Origin: Bimuria novae-zelandiae CBS 107.79
Lineage: Eukaryota; Ascomycota; Dothideomycetes; Pleosporales; Didymosphaeriaceae
Reading direction: 5' to 3'
Assembly: GCA_010015655.1 (NCBI GenBank)
Contig: ML976659.1
Location: 248,694 to 312,693, forward strand
Length of the DNA: 64,000 nucleotides
Numbering within the stretch: the stretch's first letter is position 1; each line of letters begins with the position of its first letter. Below are positions 47,363-58,259 of this stretch, in pieces. The position numbers and the translations under genes were made by a program. The notes beneath the pieces were generated by a model, which worked only from the letters and a program-made list of their open reading frames with translations, was not told the DNA's origin and ran no database searches.

Positions 47363-48589
47363 GCTGGATTGGGTGGGCGGAACCCCTGGTAGAGCTTTGG
47401 GCGGTTGTATTTGCCGCTTTTTGGAGCTTTGGAGCTTTCCATATGCGGCTAATAAAGCGTTTCGAGAGCGTATTCACTGTTTGATGCAGACCAAGGTTGT
47501 GGTGCGATATCGTAGGGCTGAGTGGGACTAGTGAGTCGAGGAAGCTGGTGTTGGGTTATCGTTGTAAGTGCATAAGAAGAGCGGGGGCAGGCTGGGTGCA
47601 TATACAGGAAGGCTGAGGCTCCGCAAGATCATGACAAGGTCTGCCACATCAGATGAAAGAGCTAGGCAACCGGGTGCCTGCCTACAGCCAAGTCCACGGG
47701 TGTGCTCCGAACTGCTCACAGCCTTGTACGACGATCAGCTTGGGTTACCCGTCAAATCCCCGGTTGCACATAAAATGTGTACAAATCTCATCTTGAGTAT
47801 CGCCCCCGCGTCATCGACACAGTATTTACGATGGGTCTTCTTGGAAGACTTACTTGGTCGTAACACCCATGGTTACCTCGGATATTGTGAGCCGTGAGTC
47901 GTGAGACGGAGCTTGAGAGGTGCGTGTAGGGCAAAGCAGATGGGCACACAATTGTAGAGTGTCTGCGCGCTTGTGATCAAGCGATAATGTGATCATAGCT
48001 ATACCTACCCCTCCCAGGTTGGTGGCTTGCGATCGATACGTAAGATTTGGAGCGGACAAAACTGAGGCATCCAATCGTCGTTCAGGCTAGCTGACCGCGC
48101 ATCTGCTCAGCCTTCGCCAAGTTGCGTACCCCTCTAAGCAGACGGGAGCATCACGAGGTCCTCGATTCGCCACAGTCAAGTCAAAGGTCGCCTTGCGCCA
48201 CACGGAGACATCTACAAGGATGACCGAAGAAGAGCACATGCAACTTGTTACAATGCCATCCTTGATGCACACAAGAATCTTGTGTAATGTATAGTGTCCA
48301 AATTAATATGGATCGCGACGGGAGCTAGCGAACCAACTGCTTCGATTTTGCTTTTGCTTTCTCCACGGATATACAAATGAGATGGAGTAACGCATGGCTA
48401 CACGAACGAGGCAGTGTAAGCCTAACGAGATTCCGGTGACCGTGCCCAGAATGCCTAGCTCAACCTTAGGAGTAGGGCATGTCAACAGATAATATGAGCA
48501 ATTCGTACTCTCAAAACTGATGAAGTTTGACCCACCTGCATTGTTCCGCTCGGGTAGGTCGACGTCAGCCTCAAGAAACCTGTCACAAC
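47363..48589. other. Divergent intergenic region, ankyrin / MFS
   Basis: About 1.2 kb with both promoters. No open frame of recognisable family. Nothing else of note seen. Confidence 0.5.
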
Positions 48590-51516
48590 ATGGCGGCTCC
48601 GCAAACCCTTGCTACAGCACAGGGGGACCGCAATCGGCCAAGAGAATCCGTTTCGGCTACTGGACCACGAGAGACGTAAGTCCGAATGCTCTTGTTTCTG
48701 GTCATGATCAAGCTAACTTGGTAACAGTATCGACAACCCGCTGTTAACTTTCGACGATACGGTCCACCGACCAGTCACCAAGAGGACCGATTTGGAGCAG
48801 TATGTCTTCAACTTTGCCGACCGATCCAGCCTAGGAGACCGATACGATTTGCTGCTATTTGGCGCCCGCTTCGCTCGCGACACACATGAGGCAATGAGCA
48901 GATACCGCGACGAGCTTACTGCCTCGGAGATACGTCTACTCGAACACGAAATGGAACACGAATCGGAAAAGAAAGCGGGGTTCTGGCAGCAGTCGAAGTT
49001 CTTCCGCGCTACCATCATCACCGCCAGCCTGGGAGGTCTGGTTCCTGCTTCGTGCTGACGGAATATTGCTGAGCCACTCCAGGTATGATCCAAGGTTGGA
49101 CACAGAGCGTCAATAACGGGTAAGGTATCAAGCCAGGACGAAGACTAGTGTACTGACAGAATATGCTTGCGCTGTAGGACAATCAATGGGATGCCTCAAG
49201 ATTTGGGACTGTGCATTACCCGGGACAACTGTGATGGTAACACTGCAGATTTATGGACCTTCGGTATGCTGAACGCCATACCACTGCTATCAGCTGCAAT
49301 ATTCGGAACGACGGTCGCCGATCCACTCCAAGAGAACTACCTCGGACGTCGTGGTAGCATCATGTTGTCCTGCTGCATAACAGTAGCTTCTACGATTGGC
49401 GCCTCGGCGACTCATAGTGTAGCCCAACTTGCGATTTGTAGAGCGATTAATGGAATCGCGCTTGGAGCGAAGGCATCGATCGGTAAGACAGAAAGGTGCT
49501 TCGAATTGAGTCTTCGCAGTCGCTCACTTGGACAGTCCCGATTTACGCAGCTGAAACAAGCCCCGAGCATATTCGTGGTACGTACGGAGACTCCTCAGTT
49601 TGAACTGCGCTGGACAATGCGACCGCTAAGATTCTTGCGACTCGTCGAGGATTTACTATAACCCAGGTCACATGGAGTAGTTCATGCTGCTCCCAAGGAC
49701 TAAATCTTGCTAACCGGTCAATGCAGGTGCAATCTTGGCTAATTGGCAACTTGCCGATGCAGCTGGTACTTGAGGTCTGGTATCTGATGTCTTTGCCGAG
49801 TGCTCATTTCATACAGGGATTTTCCTCGCCTTTGTGGTGAATCTGGCCATTGTCAGCTACGTGAGCAATGCTTCTGTGAGCTGGAGAATCCTGACGAACA
49901 CTGCCCTGATTCCTACCATACCACTTCTTCTGCTTATATATCTTATGCCGGAAAGCCCGAGATATCTTATGAAGCATGGGCGCTATCAGAAGGCGTTGCA
50001 AGCGTTCGAGTTCCTTCAGACCACACGGCTGCTGGCTAGCCGTGACTTCATGTATGCGCATGCGCAACTAGACTTCGTACGTATATCCGAGGGAATATTT
50101 GAGCCTTGCTGACGGTACCCTGCGACTAGGAGAGCCGCCTACTCCATGGAGGAGCCAACCAGCGCGAAAACCTAGCCGAAAGGATCGCTGGAAGTTCTAG
50201 TCGCGTCCTGCAAGTCGTGGACAGCGAACCCGGTTCGATCAGACTGGTAGAGAGAGACGCATCGCAGACATTGATTTCGCCAGCTGACCAGGTTCTGCGT
50301 ATAACGGAGCGGTCGGCCTGCGAGACCTCAGCGCCACGAGACAGCCATCAAGCATCCCGCGATGAGACGCAAGCCAAGACGATCGTTTCAAAAGAAGTGC
50401 AGGGCATCGTCAGTACTGATCCGGATATGCAAGTCCGGACAGAAAAGGACAATCCGTACTTGTACATCATCGGTGTGACAGGCTACTTCAAGCGCCTACG
50501 AGAGTTGTGGATCAACAGACGTTGCCGTCGAGCACTCTTAAGTGCAGGAGTGGCAATGATCAGCCAGCAAATGACAGGTAATAGTTATTGCGATGACTCA
50601 CAATAGCGAGCTAACAGTCCAGGTGTCAATACAATTGCTTTCCTCGGAACGGCTGTATGGCAAAATTCTCTGGGTCCCGAATCGCCTGCCAAGGTCTCTG
50701 CCATCATAGGCTTGATATGGGGTGCCGCGAATTATTTCGGTGGCCTCCCGGTGAGCTAAGCGATGTACAAATCTGCGGACAGTACTAACTTGAGTGATGG
50801 CAGGCATATTGGCTATCCGATAGAATTGGCCGATCAATTCTTCTGGCGATTGGGCTTCCTAACATGGCTTGGTCCATGCTCGTCTTTGCGATGCTTTTTC
50901 AGATGCCAGAAGGGTCGTCCGCGCGCGTTCCCCTGGTCAGCGTGTTCGCCGTCATCTTCACACTCTTCTATGCGCCAACCGCTGTACGTCCTGAACATCT
51001 TCTTGCTGCTTGGAAGCGTGGCTAACATAATATTTTCATCCAGGGGACTTCGCCGTTCTCTATCTCAGCAGAGGTTTTCCCATTGGTATCGAGAGAAGTC
51101 GGCATGGCAGTTTCTGTGGCGATAAATCTGTTTGGTGCTGGAATTCTTGTCCTTGTCTTTCCCATGCTCATGCACCAGATTGGTACGTATTCCTCGAATA
51201 TCAATGTTTCTCAGCTGACTCGGTGCCTCCTTTTTCAGGCACAACAGGAAGCCTTGCCATATTCGCTGGCTTGAACCTAGTCGCGTTCGTCTTGGTATAT
51301 CTCTTCGTTCCAGAAACAAGGCGTCGTACGCTTGAAGAACTCCAGTTTACGTTTGATCTACGGACGCGGTGGCATGTGGAGTACCGAGTCACCTATATTC
51401 GCCACCACTTCACCAAATACTGGTGGCAGTATCTGACCAGGAAAGATGTACCGCCGCCGCTTCCGTTCTACCGATGGGCTAGAGAGACGCATCGTGACGA
51501 GGTTGACCTGACTTGA
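48590..51516 (+). CDS. MFS sugar transporter (SP family), 12 exons
   Basis: Twelve exons give 749 residues: 48590-48675, 48728-49035, 49083-49119, 49178-49482, 49536-49577, 49727-49765, 49817-50076, 50130-50577, 50623-50750, 50804-50983, 51044-51182, 51239-51516. All eleven junctions keep phase and rebuild sugar-porter motifs: MIQGWTQSVNNGTINGM, YLGRRGSIM, VPIYAAETSPEHIRGA, WRILTN, MPESPRYLMKHGR, QQMTGVNTIAFLG, SDRIGR and FVPETRRRTLEEL. A long acidic N-terminus precedes the first helix. The central cytosolic loop (about 345-490) is roughly twice the usual length and rich in Ser, Glu and Asp. Some donors are weak (GTCTGG at 49036, GTACTT at 49766). It moves a sugar or polyol across the plasma membrane; substrate unknown. 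Confidence 0.88.
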
Positions 51517-52035
51517 GGTGTTAAGGGTTTGGGTTTGGGTTTGAGATGGTGGATACGATGTTGTCTCTCAACCGGATGTGCGGATGACGTCGTCGCTAGG
51601 GATTAGGCAAAATTTCAAGCACTTCGTCGAGCCAACTAACAAAAAATGTATTCTTTTAGGATTCACCAAGAGCTGTCTCTTTCGCTTTAGTCTCTGTTTT
51701 AGCGGCGTCGGCGAAGGTCATGAGCTGGTTCATGCAGGTGGAATGTGGAGTGAAGATGCGGGGCAAGAGTGGGGCAGCTCCTTTCTCACGAAAGCACCTC
51801 ACCGTAACACATTCACTAAACTGCTTCTTGATTGGCATAGTTCCGGCAGTTATACTCAGCCGTAGGCGCTAACCACTAGAATTCATCTGATACCCACTTC
51901 ACTTCGTCGATCCCCCGCAATTCCTCAACCCCATTAGACTGCTGCTATGATACTTATGAACCTTTTCTTTCTCTGTATGAGCTGCTCTTGGGCCCTGACT
52001 ACTCAAGACGGACAGGTACTTTACCTGCGGACAAC
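51517..52035. other. Intergenic between MFS and dioxygenase genes
   Basis: Both neighbours read rightward, so this is MFS 3' flank and dioxygenase promoter. A short GGGTTT triplication lies at 51525-51542. No gene seen. Confidence 0.5.
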
Positions 52036-53254
52036 ATGCCTTCAGCAACCGAGGACAACCATTGCGGTACCTCGAATAGTATAGCGAACCCTAGCATACC
52101 GACATCATGTCCTTCCTGTCCAACCCCCTTGAATTACTCCGGCTCTCTTGATCACCTAAAATATTTCGAGATCACTCCTATAATTGGGCGCGAATATCCG
52201 ACCGTCAAAGTGGCCGACATTTTGAATGCGCCAAATGCAGAAGAGCAAATCCGCGACTTAGCCATTATCATTTCAGAACGAGGTGTCGTATTTTTCCGAG
52301 ACCAAGACGATCTGAACATTGCAGATCAAAAGAAGCTCTGCGACTTGCTTGGGAAGTTCAGTGGGCGGCCTGAAGACCATGGGCTACACGTGCACCCAAT
52401 CTATCGTGATCCGGGCAACCTGCCACTCCCGGATGGGACGACGGACAAGAACATGTATTAACAGGCCCTAGCGACGACCACAGAAAACGCACTGACGCAA
52501 CTAGATATGTCATCAACTCAGAGGCGCAGAAGAAGATCTACAAAACAATGGCCAGACGAACCCCAACCGAACCTCGAGATCTTTCCCGGGAGTGGCACAG
52601 TGATAGCACATTCGAGACCGTACCATCGGACTTCTCCTTCCTAAAGATGGAAGAAACGCCTCCTCACAGCGGTGACACGCTCTGGTGTTCTGGCTACGAA
52701 GTATACGATCGTATGTCGCCATCTTTCAGAACCTATCTGGAATCGTTGACAGCAACGTGCGCGCAGCCTGTTTTCCGAAGCGCGGCAGAAGCGGGTGGCT
52801 ACAATATCATGAGTCCCCGAGGAAGTCCTCTAAACGCTGGAGACGATTTTGCACCCAGCCATCCAGTCGTGAGAACGAACAGGGTCACGGGATGGAAAGC
52901 CATCTTCGTAGGTGTCGGCTTGCACGTAACGAAGATCAACGACGTATACAGCTACGAAGATCAGATGATCCGGGATTATGTGATGAGGCTGATTACACGC
53001 AATCACGACTGCATTGCAAGGATGAAGTGGACGAAGAATGCAGCGGCGATTTGGAACAATAGTTGTGTTTGGCACGCTGCTACGGTATGTCTTGTCTCAT
53101 TGACGCTGCATACTCTGCTTACCAAATGCAGCCTGATACTCATCTTGTGAGTGGTAATAGAGTTGGTGTCAGGGCCTCCAGTATTGGCGAAGTGCCGTAT
53201 CTTGATCCGAAGTCGAAATCTCGAAGAGAGACACTGGGCATTCCTGTTGTATGA
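52036..53254 (+). CDS. TauD-family Fe(II)/2-oxoglutarate dioxygenase
   Basis: Three exons (52036-52454, 52505-53084, 53132-53254; introns 50 and 47 bp) give 373 residues, usual for fungal sulfonate/taurine-type dioxygenases. ISERGVVFFRDQDDLN and LGKFSGRPEDHGLHVHPIYRD are characteristic. The iron triad is visible: H171-x-D173 in EWHSDSTFE and distal H330 in CVWHAAT. The 2-oxoglutarate-binding Arg is R343 or R347 in GNRVGVRASSIGE, seen only once exon 3 is joined. The family hydroxylates sulfonates or related acids so that sulfite or another group leaves. Substrate is not determined, and an MFS transporter next door may or may not be related. Confidence 0.92.
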
Positions 53255-54027
53255 GCAATTAGGACGATCTATCTAGCGATATGTTTGGTGCTTTCTTTTT
53301 CATCGCAGTTTTCATCCCTAACTCCTCCTAACATGAACAGCAAACGCTCTAGATTATTACGAGTCGAATTTACTTAGCTTAGTGGAGCTTTCCTGCTAGA
53401 AGCGCTTGCACTGTTTTACTTTCAGCTGCGTAAGGTGTCCCAGAAGGGATTACCTGTTTCCGATCGAAGGCCATAGATATTTTTTTAAGTCGATAGGTAT
53501 CAGAAAATCCAAGTCTGGTCACCTGAGACATTTTCTCGTGCATCTATGGGATTGTGTCAGATGCGCGAAGAGTCTGTCGCGACCCAAACCATCTGTCTTA
53601 GCCTGACCTACCACCATTAGACCATATAAAGTCGACCGTGATGATGCGCCGCTTGATGTGATGGGTGAAGCTTCCGGTGAGGCTGCCAGCCTGCAGATGG
53701 CTCGTTTTTCTTCATTGGTTATGCTTCATATGGCATATGCAGCTTCCCGGAGAAGCGGTGACACCTGATTGCTGGCGTATGCAGCTTCCCGGAGGAGCGG
53801 TGGCCCCTGACTGCTGGTATATACGCCCTCAGCGCTCACCCTTCGTAGAAGAGATATATCATCACTTTTTAGCCTCATCTTAGGTTCACACTTGAGTCCG
53901 CAGGACGTCCATCTACTTTCCTTACCACCTTCGTCTTGAGGACATACCTTTTTCAATGAAGCAACAAAAACGACAACAAGGAAGAGAAGCCTCCCCCGAA
54001 TCGAAGGCGAAGTGATTTTTCAAAACC
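53255..54027. other. Intergenic with a 42-bp duplication
   Basis: About 0.8 kb upstream of the small zinc-ribbon gene. The only structure noticed is the tandem 42-bp repeat at 53736-53819, listed separately. Confidence 0.5.
53736..53819. repeat. Tandem duplication, 2 x 42 bp
   Basis: Two adjacent copies (53736-53777 and 53778-53819) begin TATGCAGCTTCCCGGAG and differ at only a few positions. They lie about 210 bp upstream of the small zinc-ribbon gene. Confidence 0.85.
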
Positions 54028-54569
54028 ATGAGCGACCACACGAACGCGTATCAAGCAGCCCAGGCGATGGCAGGAGGGAATCACCCCGACCACTTCATGG
54101 CCATTGTTCACTTGCTGGATCAAGGAGCCAATACGGACTCTCACCTTCGAGACATCATCAGCGTGGTCGCTGCGGGACCGCGTGAAGCCACCCAGGCAGA
54201 CTCACTTTCTCCTTGGATACATGTATGGAGTAACGGCTGTGCTTGAAGGACAGAACGTGGCAAGAGGAATAGCATGATGCAGTGGAAGACGGTTACCCGG
54301 AACTCCCGGAATATAGCGACACCTGGTCCACAGGCACCGCGGACAACGACGACGATAACGATGTCGATAGCAATGGCAGTCACGATGGTAACGACGACCC
54401 ATACGGCGAGTTTGCAGTTTTCTGCTCGGAGTGCGGCTGCTCCTTTGACAGTCACCTAGGACGGATGCGTGTTGGGAATGGCAAGATGATTTGTCCGGAG
54501 TGCGTGAAGATCTCGCGGCAGAAGGAGAGGGAGAGGCCGAGTCGTCGCTCAGGCAAGGCTCGCCTTTAA
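54028..54569 (+). CDS. Small acidic protein with C4 zinc-ribbon-like motif
   Basis: Two exons (54028-54222, 54273-54569; 50-bp intron with GTATGG donor) give 163 residues. The N-terminal part (NAYQAAQAMAGGNHPDHFMA) looks helical. Residues about 85-110 are an Asp/Asn-rich acidic stretch. The C-terminal region has C116-x2-C119 and C139-x2-C142 with an extra Cys at 121, reading FCSECGCSF...MICPECVKI, a plausible zinc ribbon. A basic tail (RQKERERPSRRSGKARL) ends it. I do not recognise a family. The splice keeps phase exactly (IH-HDAVED), and both halves look coding. Confidence 0.62.
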
Positions 54570-54856
54570 ACATTTCAGGAGCTCCTACATCTGGACCGCC
54601 TGATGTAGGCTGCTTGTGGTTGCGCGTTAGATCTTTATGCCCGTATTGCATTTCCTAGAGCAACACGTGCGACAATTGCACCGCGAGCCTCTCCTTTGCC
54701 GCGTCCTCCCACTCTCGGTCTTGAACAGCAAGAGAGTTGGCGAAACGTGTTTTTTGCGATTCAAAGTATCAAGTAGCCTGGATACGAGACCAATAATATT
54801 GAAAGTTTTCTCTCCCTGAATTACCATTTTGTGCTCCCTACATGGCCATATCGCTC

Positions 54857-55474
54857 CTATACAGTATGGCCCCAGCTCAACTGCCTCTCCACACCCTCGT
54901 CTTCCTTGCCACCTCCTTTCCCAGCCAGGCTGACTTTGATCTCGGGCTTATTCACCAGCGTCTGCAGCACAACGCAGTACCTCTCCGTGAGCTTCCCCAG
55001 CGCCTCGACCTCATCTTCCGTGACGGGTCCCTTGCCTGCCGTCTCCCCAAAGACGATGTCAAAGGCCATACGTATGCCTGTGATGCCAACCGGCGCGTTC
55101 TTGTCGACGCCCATGGTGCCGCGAAAATCCAGATCACCTTCAGCTGTGACGGTGCCCGACTCGATGGGTAGGCCGAGCGCCGTCGCGACGGCTTTGAGCG
55201 TGACGCCAGCACAGGCTACGAGCGCGTCGAGCAGCATGTCGCCGGAACAGAGCTCGCCGGATATGTTGGGGTCATTACCGCCGGCTTTTGGGTGGAGGCC
55301 TGCTATTCGCGAGGCCTCTTTGACCGCGGCGCCTGTGGAGAGCTTGCAGGTTATGGACGTGGAATCGAGGTTGCCGGTAGACTTGAGCGTCACAAACGCA
55401 GAGGACGGATCGCTGCGGTAGCTTGCCTTGATGGGCGCTTGTTTTTCGCGGAGTGCTTGCGTCGCTGAAGACAT
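54857..55474 (-). CDS. OsmC-like thiol peroxidase-family protein
   Basis: A single exon of 205 residues. It has the OsmC/Ohr fold marks: GELCSGDMLLDALVACAGVTLKAVA around C88, then EGDLDFRGTMG, and a second Cys at 167 in LTERYCVVLQTL. C88 and C167 match the positions of the redox pair that reduces organic or other hydroperoxides in this family. No targeting signal is obvious; cytosol or mitochondrion are both possible. The gene diverges from the broken FMN dehydrogenase to its right and converges on the zinc-ribbon gene to its left, only 287 bp away. Confidence 0.9.
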   Translation of the reverse strand: MSSATQALREKQAPIKASYRSDPSSAFVTLKSTGNLDSTSITCKLSTGAAVKEASRIAGLHPKAGGNDPNISGELCSGDMLLDALVACAGVTLKAVATALGLPIESGTVTAEGDLDFRGTMGVDKNAPVGITGIRMAFDIVFGETAGKGPVTEDEVEALGKLTERYCVVLQTLVNKPEIKVSLAGKGGGKEDEGVERQLSWGHTV

Positions 55475-56126
55475 GGCGAAGTATGGCGTAACGGATGTAC
55501 GGCGCGAGGACTGTGTGTGGAGCGAACAAAAGAAGATATAGAGACTCTGTCTGTGAATTGTTTAGTCTTGCGCTTACAAAACACACAGTGGCAGTGTTTC
55601 CAGCTGCCCGTTACACGGTAGTCAACATTGGCCAAGCAATTGTAGAGGGTACTGTCAGCCAATCTACCCCGCAGCGCTCGCATGCAAGCTTCACATGTCC
55701 AGTCGCCAGGATGATGGTACTACTCTTGTGTGACGCATTGCTGCTTTTGATTAATGCTGAGGGGCTGTCGGAGTTGCGCAAGTGAAAGCTGGTCTCATGA
55801 AGACTTTCATCTTGGAGTCTGCCAACTACGCGATGGCGTTGATGGAACGTGCTTTGCTTAGTTGCCAACATGCACGTGACTTCACTCCGACCGAGATCGG
55901 CCCAGTCCAGCCTCTCCCCGCGCGAGCGGGTAAGGGACGTTCCTACGATGCTTTTTCCATGCGAGATAACCGATTTCCAATCTCGATTGCCAAATCGATG
56001 ATGACATTCACGACGAAGGCGTTCTGCCTGGTCTCAATGACCTCGGAATTGACAATGTGGACAACGCCATCGCCTTCAATCTTTAGTCTCCAAGCGAACT
56101 TCGAGGCATTCTCGAAAACCTTCAAA
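55475..56126. other. Divergent intergenic region, OsmC / FMN dehydrogenase
   Basis: About 650 bp. The frame of the dehydrogenase stays open upstream to about 55782, but that extension does not resemble the enzyme family, so I leave it out of the gene. Confidence 0.5.
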
Positions 56127-57347
56127 ATGGCAACCAAAAAGACACATGATTTACGATGCCTATGCATCGACCACTTGGAGAAACTTGCTGCCGAGCGGAT
56201 GGATAAGCAAACACGCGACTACTACAATGAAGGAGCGGATTCAGGCTCGTCATTAGCTGAAAACAAGTTTGCGTATCAGAAATATCGCATTCGACCGCGC
56301 GTGCTGCGCGATGTTTCGTACATCAACACCAGTGCCAACGCGTTCAGCTATATGAACAGCATTCCACTGGGTGTTGCACCGACCGCAATGCAATGTCTTG
56401 CGCACCCAGACGGGGAGCTCGCAACAGCGCGGGCATGCAAGGAAACAGGCATCGTCATGGGCTTGAGGAGTTTCAGCACAACAAGCCTGGAGAACGTCAA
56501 GAGCGCACTCGGCGACTCTCATCCTGCGATGTTGCAACTCTACCTATTCGAGAGCCGGGATCTAATTGCCAGGACGAAGAAAGCAGGGTAAAAAGCCATT
56601 GCACTGACTGTAGACACGCCGGTCCTGGGGCGACGGAATCTAGAAATCAAGAACCAATTCACGCTGCCGAAGCACCTCAAGGTTGGCGATTTCGACAGGG
56701 AGGTTACGAAGACGGTGTCGGAGAAGGAGACACAGTTGAATGAGGCGCGCAGATGGACGTAGGAAAAGGCAGCGAGTCAGCCCGGCCACCACGACGGCGA
56801 GCGGTGGATTTCACCCAACGGTCGCATCACTTTCCACACACATGCGCCGAATCCGAAGTTGAGTTGGGACAGAGACATCGAGTGGCTCAAGAAAGAATGC
56901 CACCCGGAAATGGAAGTATGGGTGAAGGGCATTGCCACTGCAGAAGATGCAATTCTTGCTTACCGCCATGGCGTTGACGGCACCACAGTTTCCAACCATG
57001 GAGGGAGGCAGCTGAATGGGGCGATCGCGACTATCGATGCACTTCCTAAAGTAGTAGAGGCTGTCCGCGCGGTGAACCGCAAGGTGCCAGTGCATGTGGA
57101 TGGTGGGATACGCCACGGGACCGATGTTGTCAAGGCGCTCGCTCTCGGGGCAGATTTCGTTTGGATAGGTCGATCGGTGCTTTGGGGGTTAGCGTATAAA
57201 GGTCAGGAGGGTGTAGAACTGTGCCTGAGGCTGTTAAACGATGAGATCCGTTTGTGCATGGCCCTTGCTGGCGTCACGAAAGTGGAAGACATAAGCAAAG
57301 AATATCTGGCAAGAATAAGTCGAGATGGATTCGTCAGTCGCCTGTAG
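56127..57347 (+). pseudogene. FMN-dependent alpha-hydroxyacid dehydrogenase with two in-frame stops
   Basis: A 407-codon frame from an ATG at 56127 to a stop at 57345-57347 matches the lactate/glycolate oxidase family along its whole length: [75 protein letters not shown] (catalytic His and Arg) and VDGGIRHGTDVVKALALGAD. It is broken at codon 155 (TAA, 56589-56591, where relatives have Tyr in an AGYKA context) and codon 212 (TAG, 56760-56762). No frameshift is present and no plausible intron removes either stop. The intact enzyme oxidises L-lactate or similar acids with FMN. A recent pseudogene is the simplest reading; sequencing error or readthrough are alternatives. Confidence 0.85.
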
Positions 57348-58147
57348 ACAGACTTATGGCCTTGACACTGGTCAATAATGTCTTTACCTGCAAATAAATA
57401 TGGTCATAATGACCCTACCGTCTGCGGCACCTACTTTTGGTTTTTTGAAGGCGTGGACTCGAGTGTTGACTGATGAGGCTACGGGCTGGTGATGACGGGA
57501 TATCTATGAGTCTCTATGGATGTCCATACCTAGAAACAGTGTGTTCTGCAGACCATGGACTGCAGTGAACTGTGTCTGTGCTCGCTTGCTTGGGGTACTT
57601 TTATAATCTACATATTAGTATATATATACTTTTTCTTTCACATACGACCATAGGAGACTGAAAGCTAGGCTTCCCGTCCGCTCAGCCATATATAAGCAGT
57701 CTACCGGCGGATCAGTAGTTAAGTGGGTGACCATTAGCGAATCCCCGCTGTTGTATGTTTTTGTTTTTGTGGGTGGTAGAAGAAGTTTTGCTCGGATCAC
57801 CTCACGAGTCATGGCAGCCCGCTCTAACCAACCTAGCACAACAGGGAACCACTTACATCCCTCACCACGTAGCGAGAAGTACTCCGTAGCGAGAAAATCA
57901 CAGGTACTTAGACTTTAACATGTTGAAACTTTATCCACATCCAAATATCTGTGCTGCACTATCTAGGGTAAACATAGACTTTCTCTACCTCCCTCCCTAG
58001 CACCGCTTTTCTAGCACCGCTTTTAGTAAATTACGAATTTCGTCGTCGCCTTCGCGCCTTAAAAGCGGGGGCTATTTTTTACGGCGTGGCACAATTTACT
58101 ACAGCTCTAATACTCTCGCCCCACACGCCAACCGGAGGTTGGCCCTG
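57348..58147. other. Transition from gene space to AT-rich block
   Basis: About 0.8 kb with no gene. A short direct repeat (TAGCACCGCTTTT twice) lies near 57999-58024. It abuts the inverted-repeat structure at 58024-58101. Confidence 0.5.
58024..58101. repeat. Short inverted-repeat structure, 78 bp
   Basis: TAGTAAATT at 58024-58032 is repeated inverted as AATTTACTA at 58093-58101. The enclosed stretch is less AT-rich than the block to the right. It could be a tiny MITE, a hairpin or a transposon end. Confidence 0.45.
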
Positions 58148-58219
58148 CGCAGCCTAACGTAACTTCGCAGCCTAACGTAACTTCGCAGCCTAACGTAACT
58201 TCGCAGCCTAACGTAACTT
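58148..58219. repeat. Tandem repeat, 4 x 18 bp
   Basis: Four perfect copies of CGCAGCCTAACGTAACTT occupy exactly 58148-58219 and end where the TA-rich sequence begins. They may be subterminal repeats of the adjacent Fot1-like element. Confidence 0.95.
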
Positions 58220-58259
58220 TATATTATAGATTTTTCTATTTTATTAAATAATAACTTAT

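Noticed and set aside
51525..51542. GGGTTT repeats resembling telomere sequence
   Set aside because: Only three units, in a 3' flank within gene space, and not the TTAGGG unit of filamentous fungi.
55782..56126. Upstream extension of the dehydrogenase frame
   Set aside because: It is open by chance; its translation does not resemble the family N-terminus, which starts near the ATG at 56127.
56587..56612. Possible intron (GTAAAA...CTGACTGTAG) that would remove the first stop in the dehydrogenase
   Set aside because: Only 26 bp, below workable intron length, and it would delete a conserved [10 protein letters not shown] segment.
48590..57347. Secondary-metabolite or catabolic gene cluster
   Set aside because: A transporter, a TauD dioxygenase, an OsmC protein and a broken FMN dehydrogenase adjoin, but there is no backbone synthase or dedicated regulator, and their families do not define one pathway.
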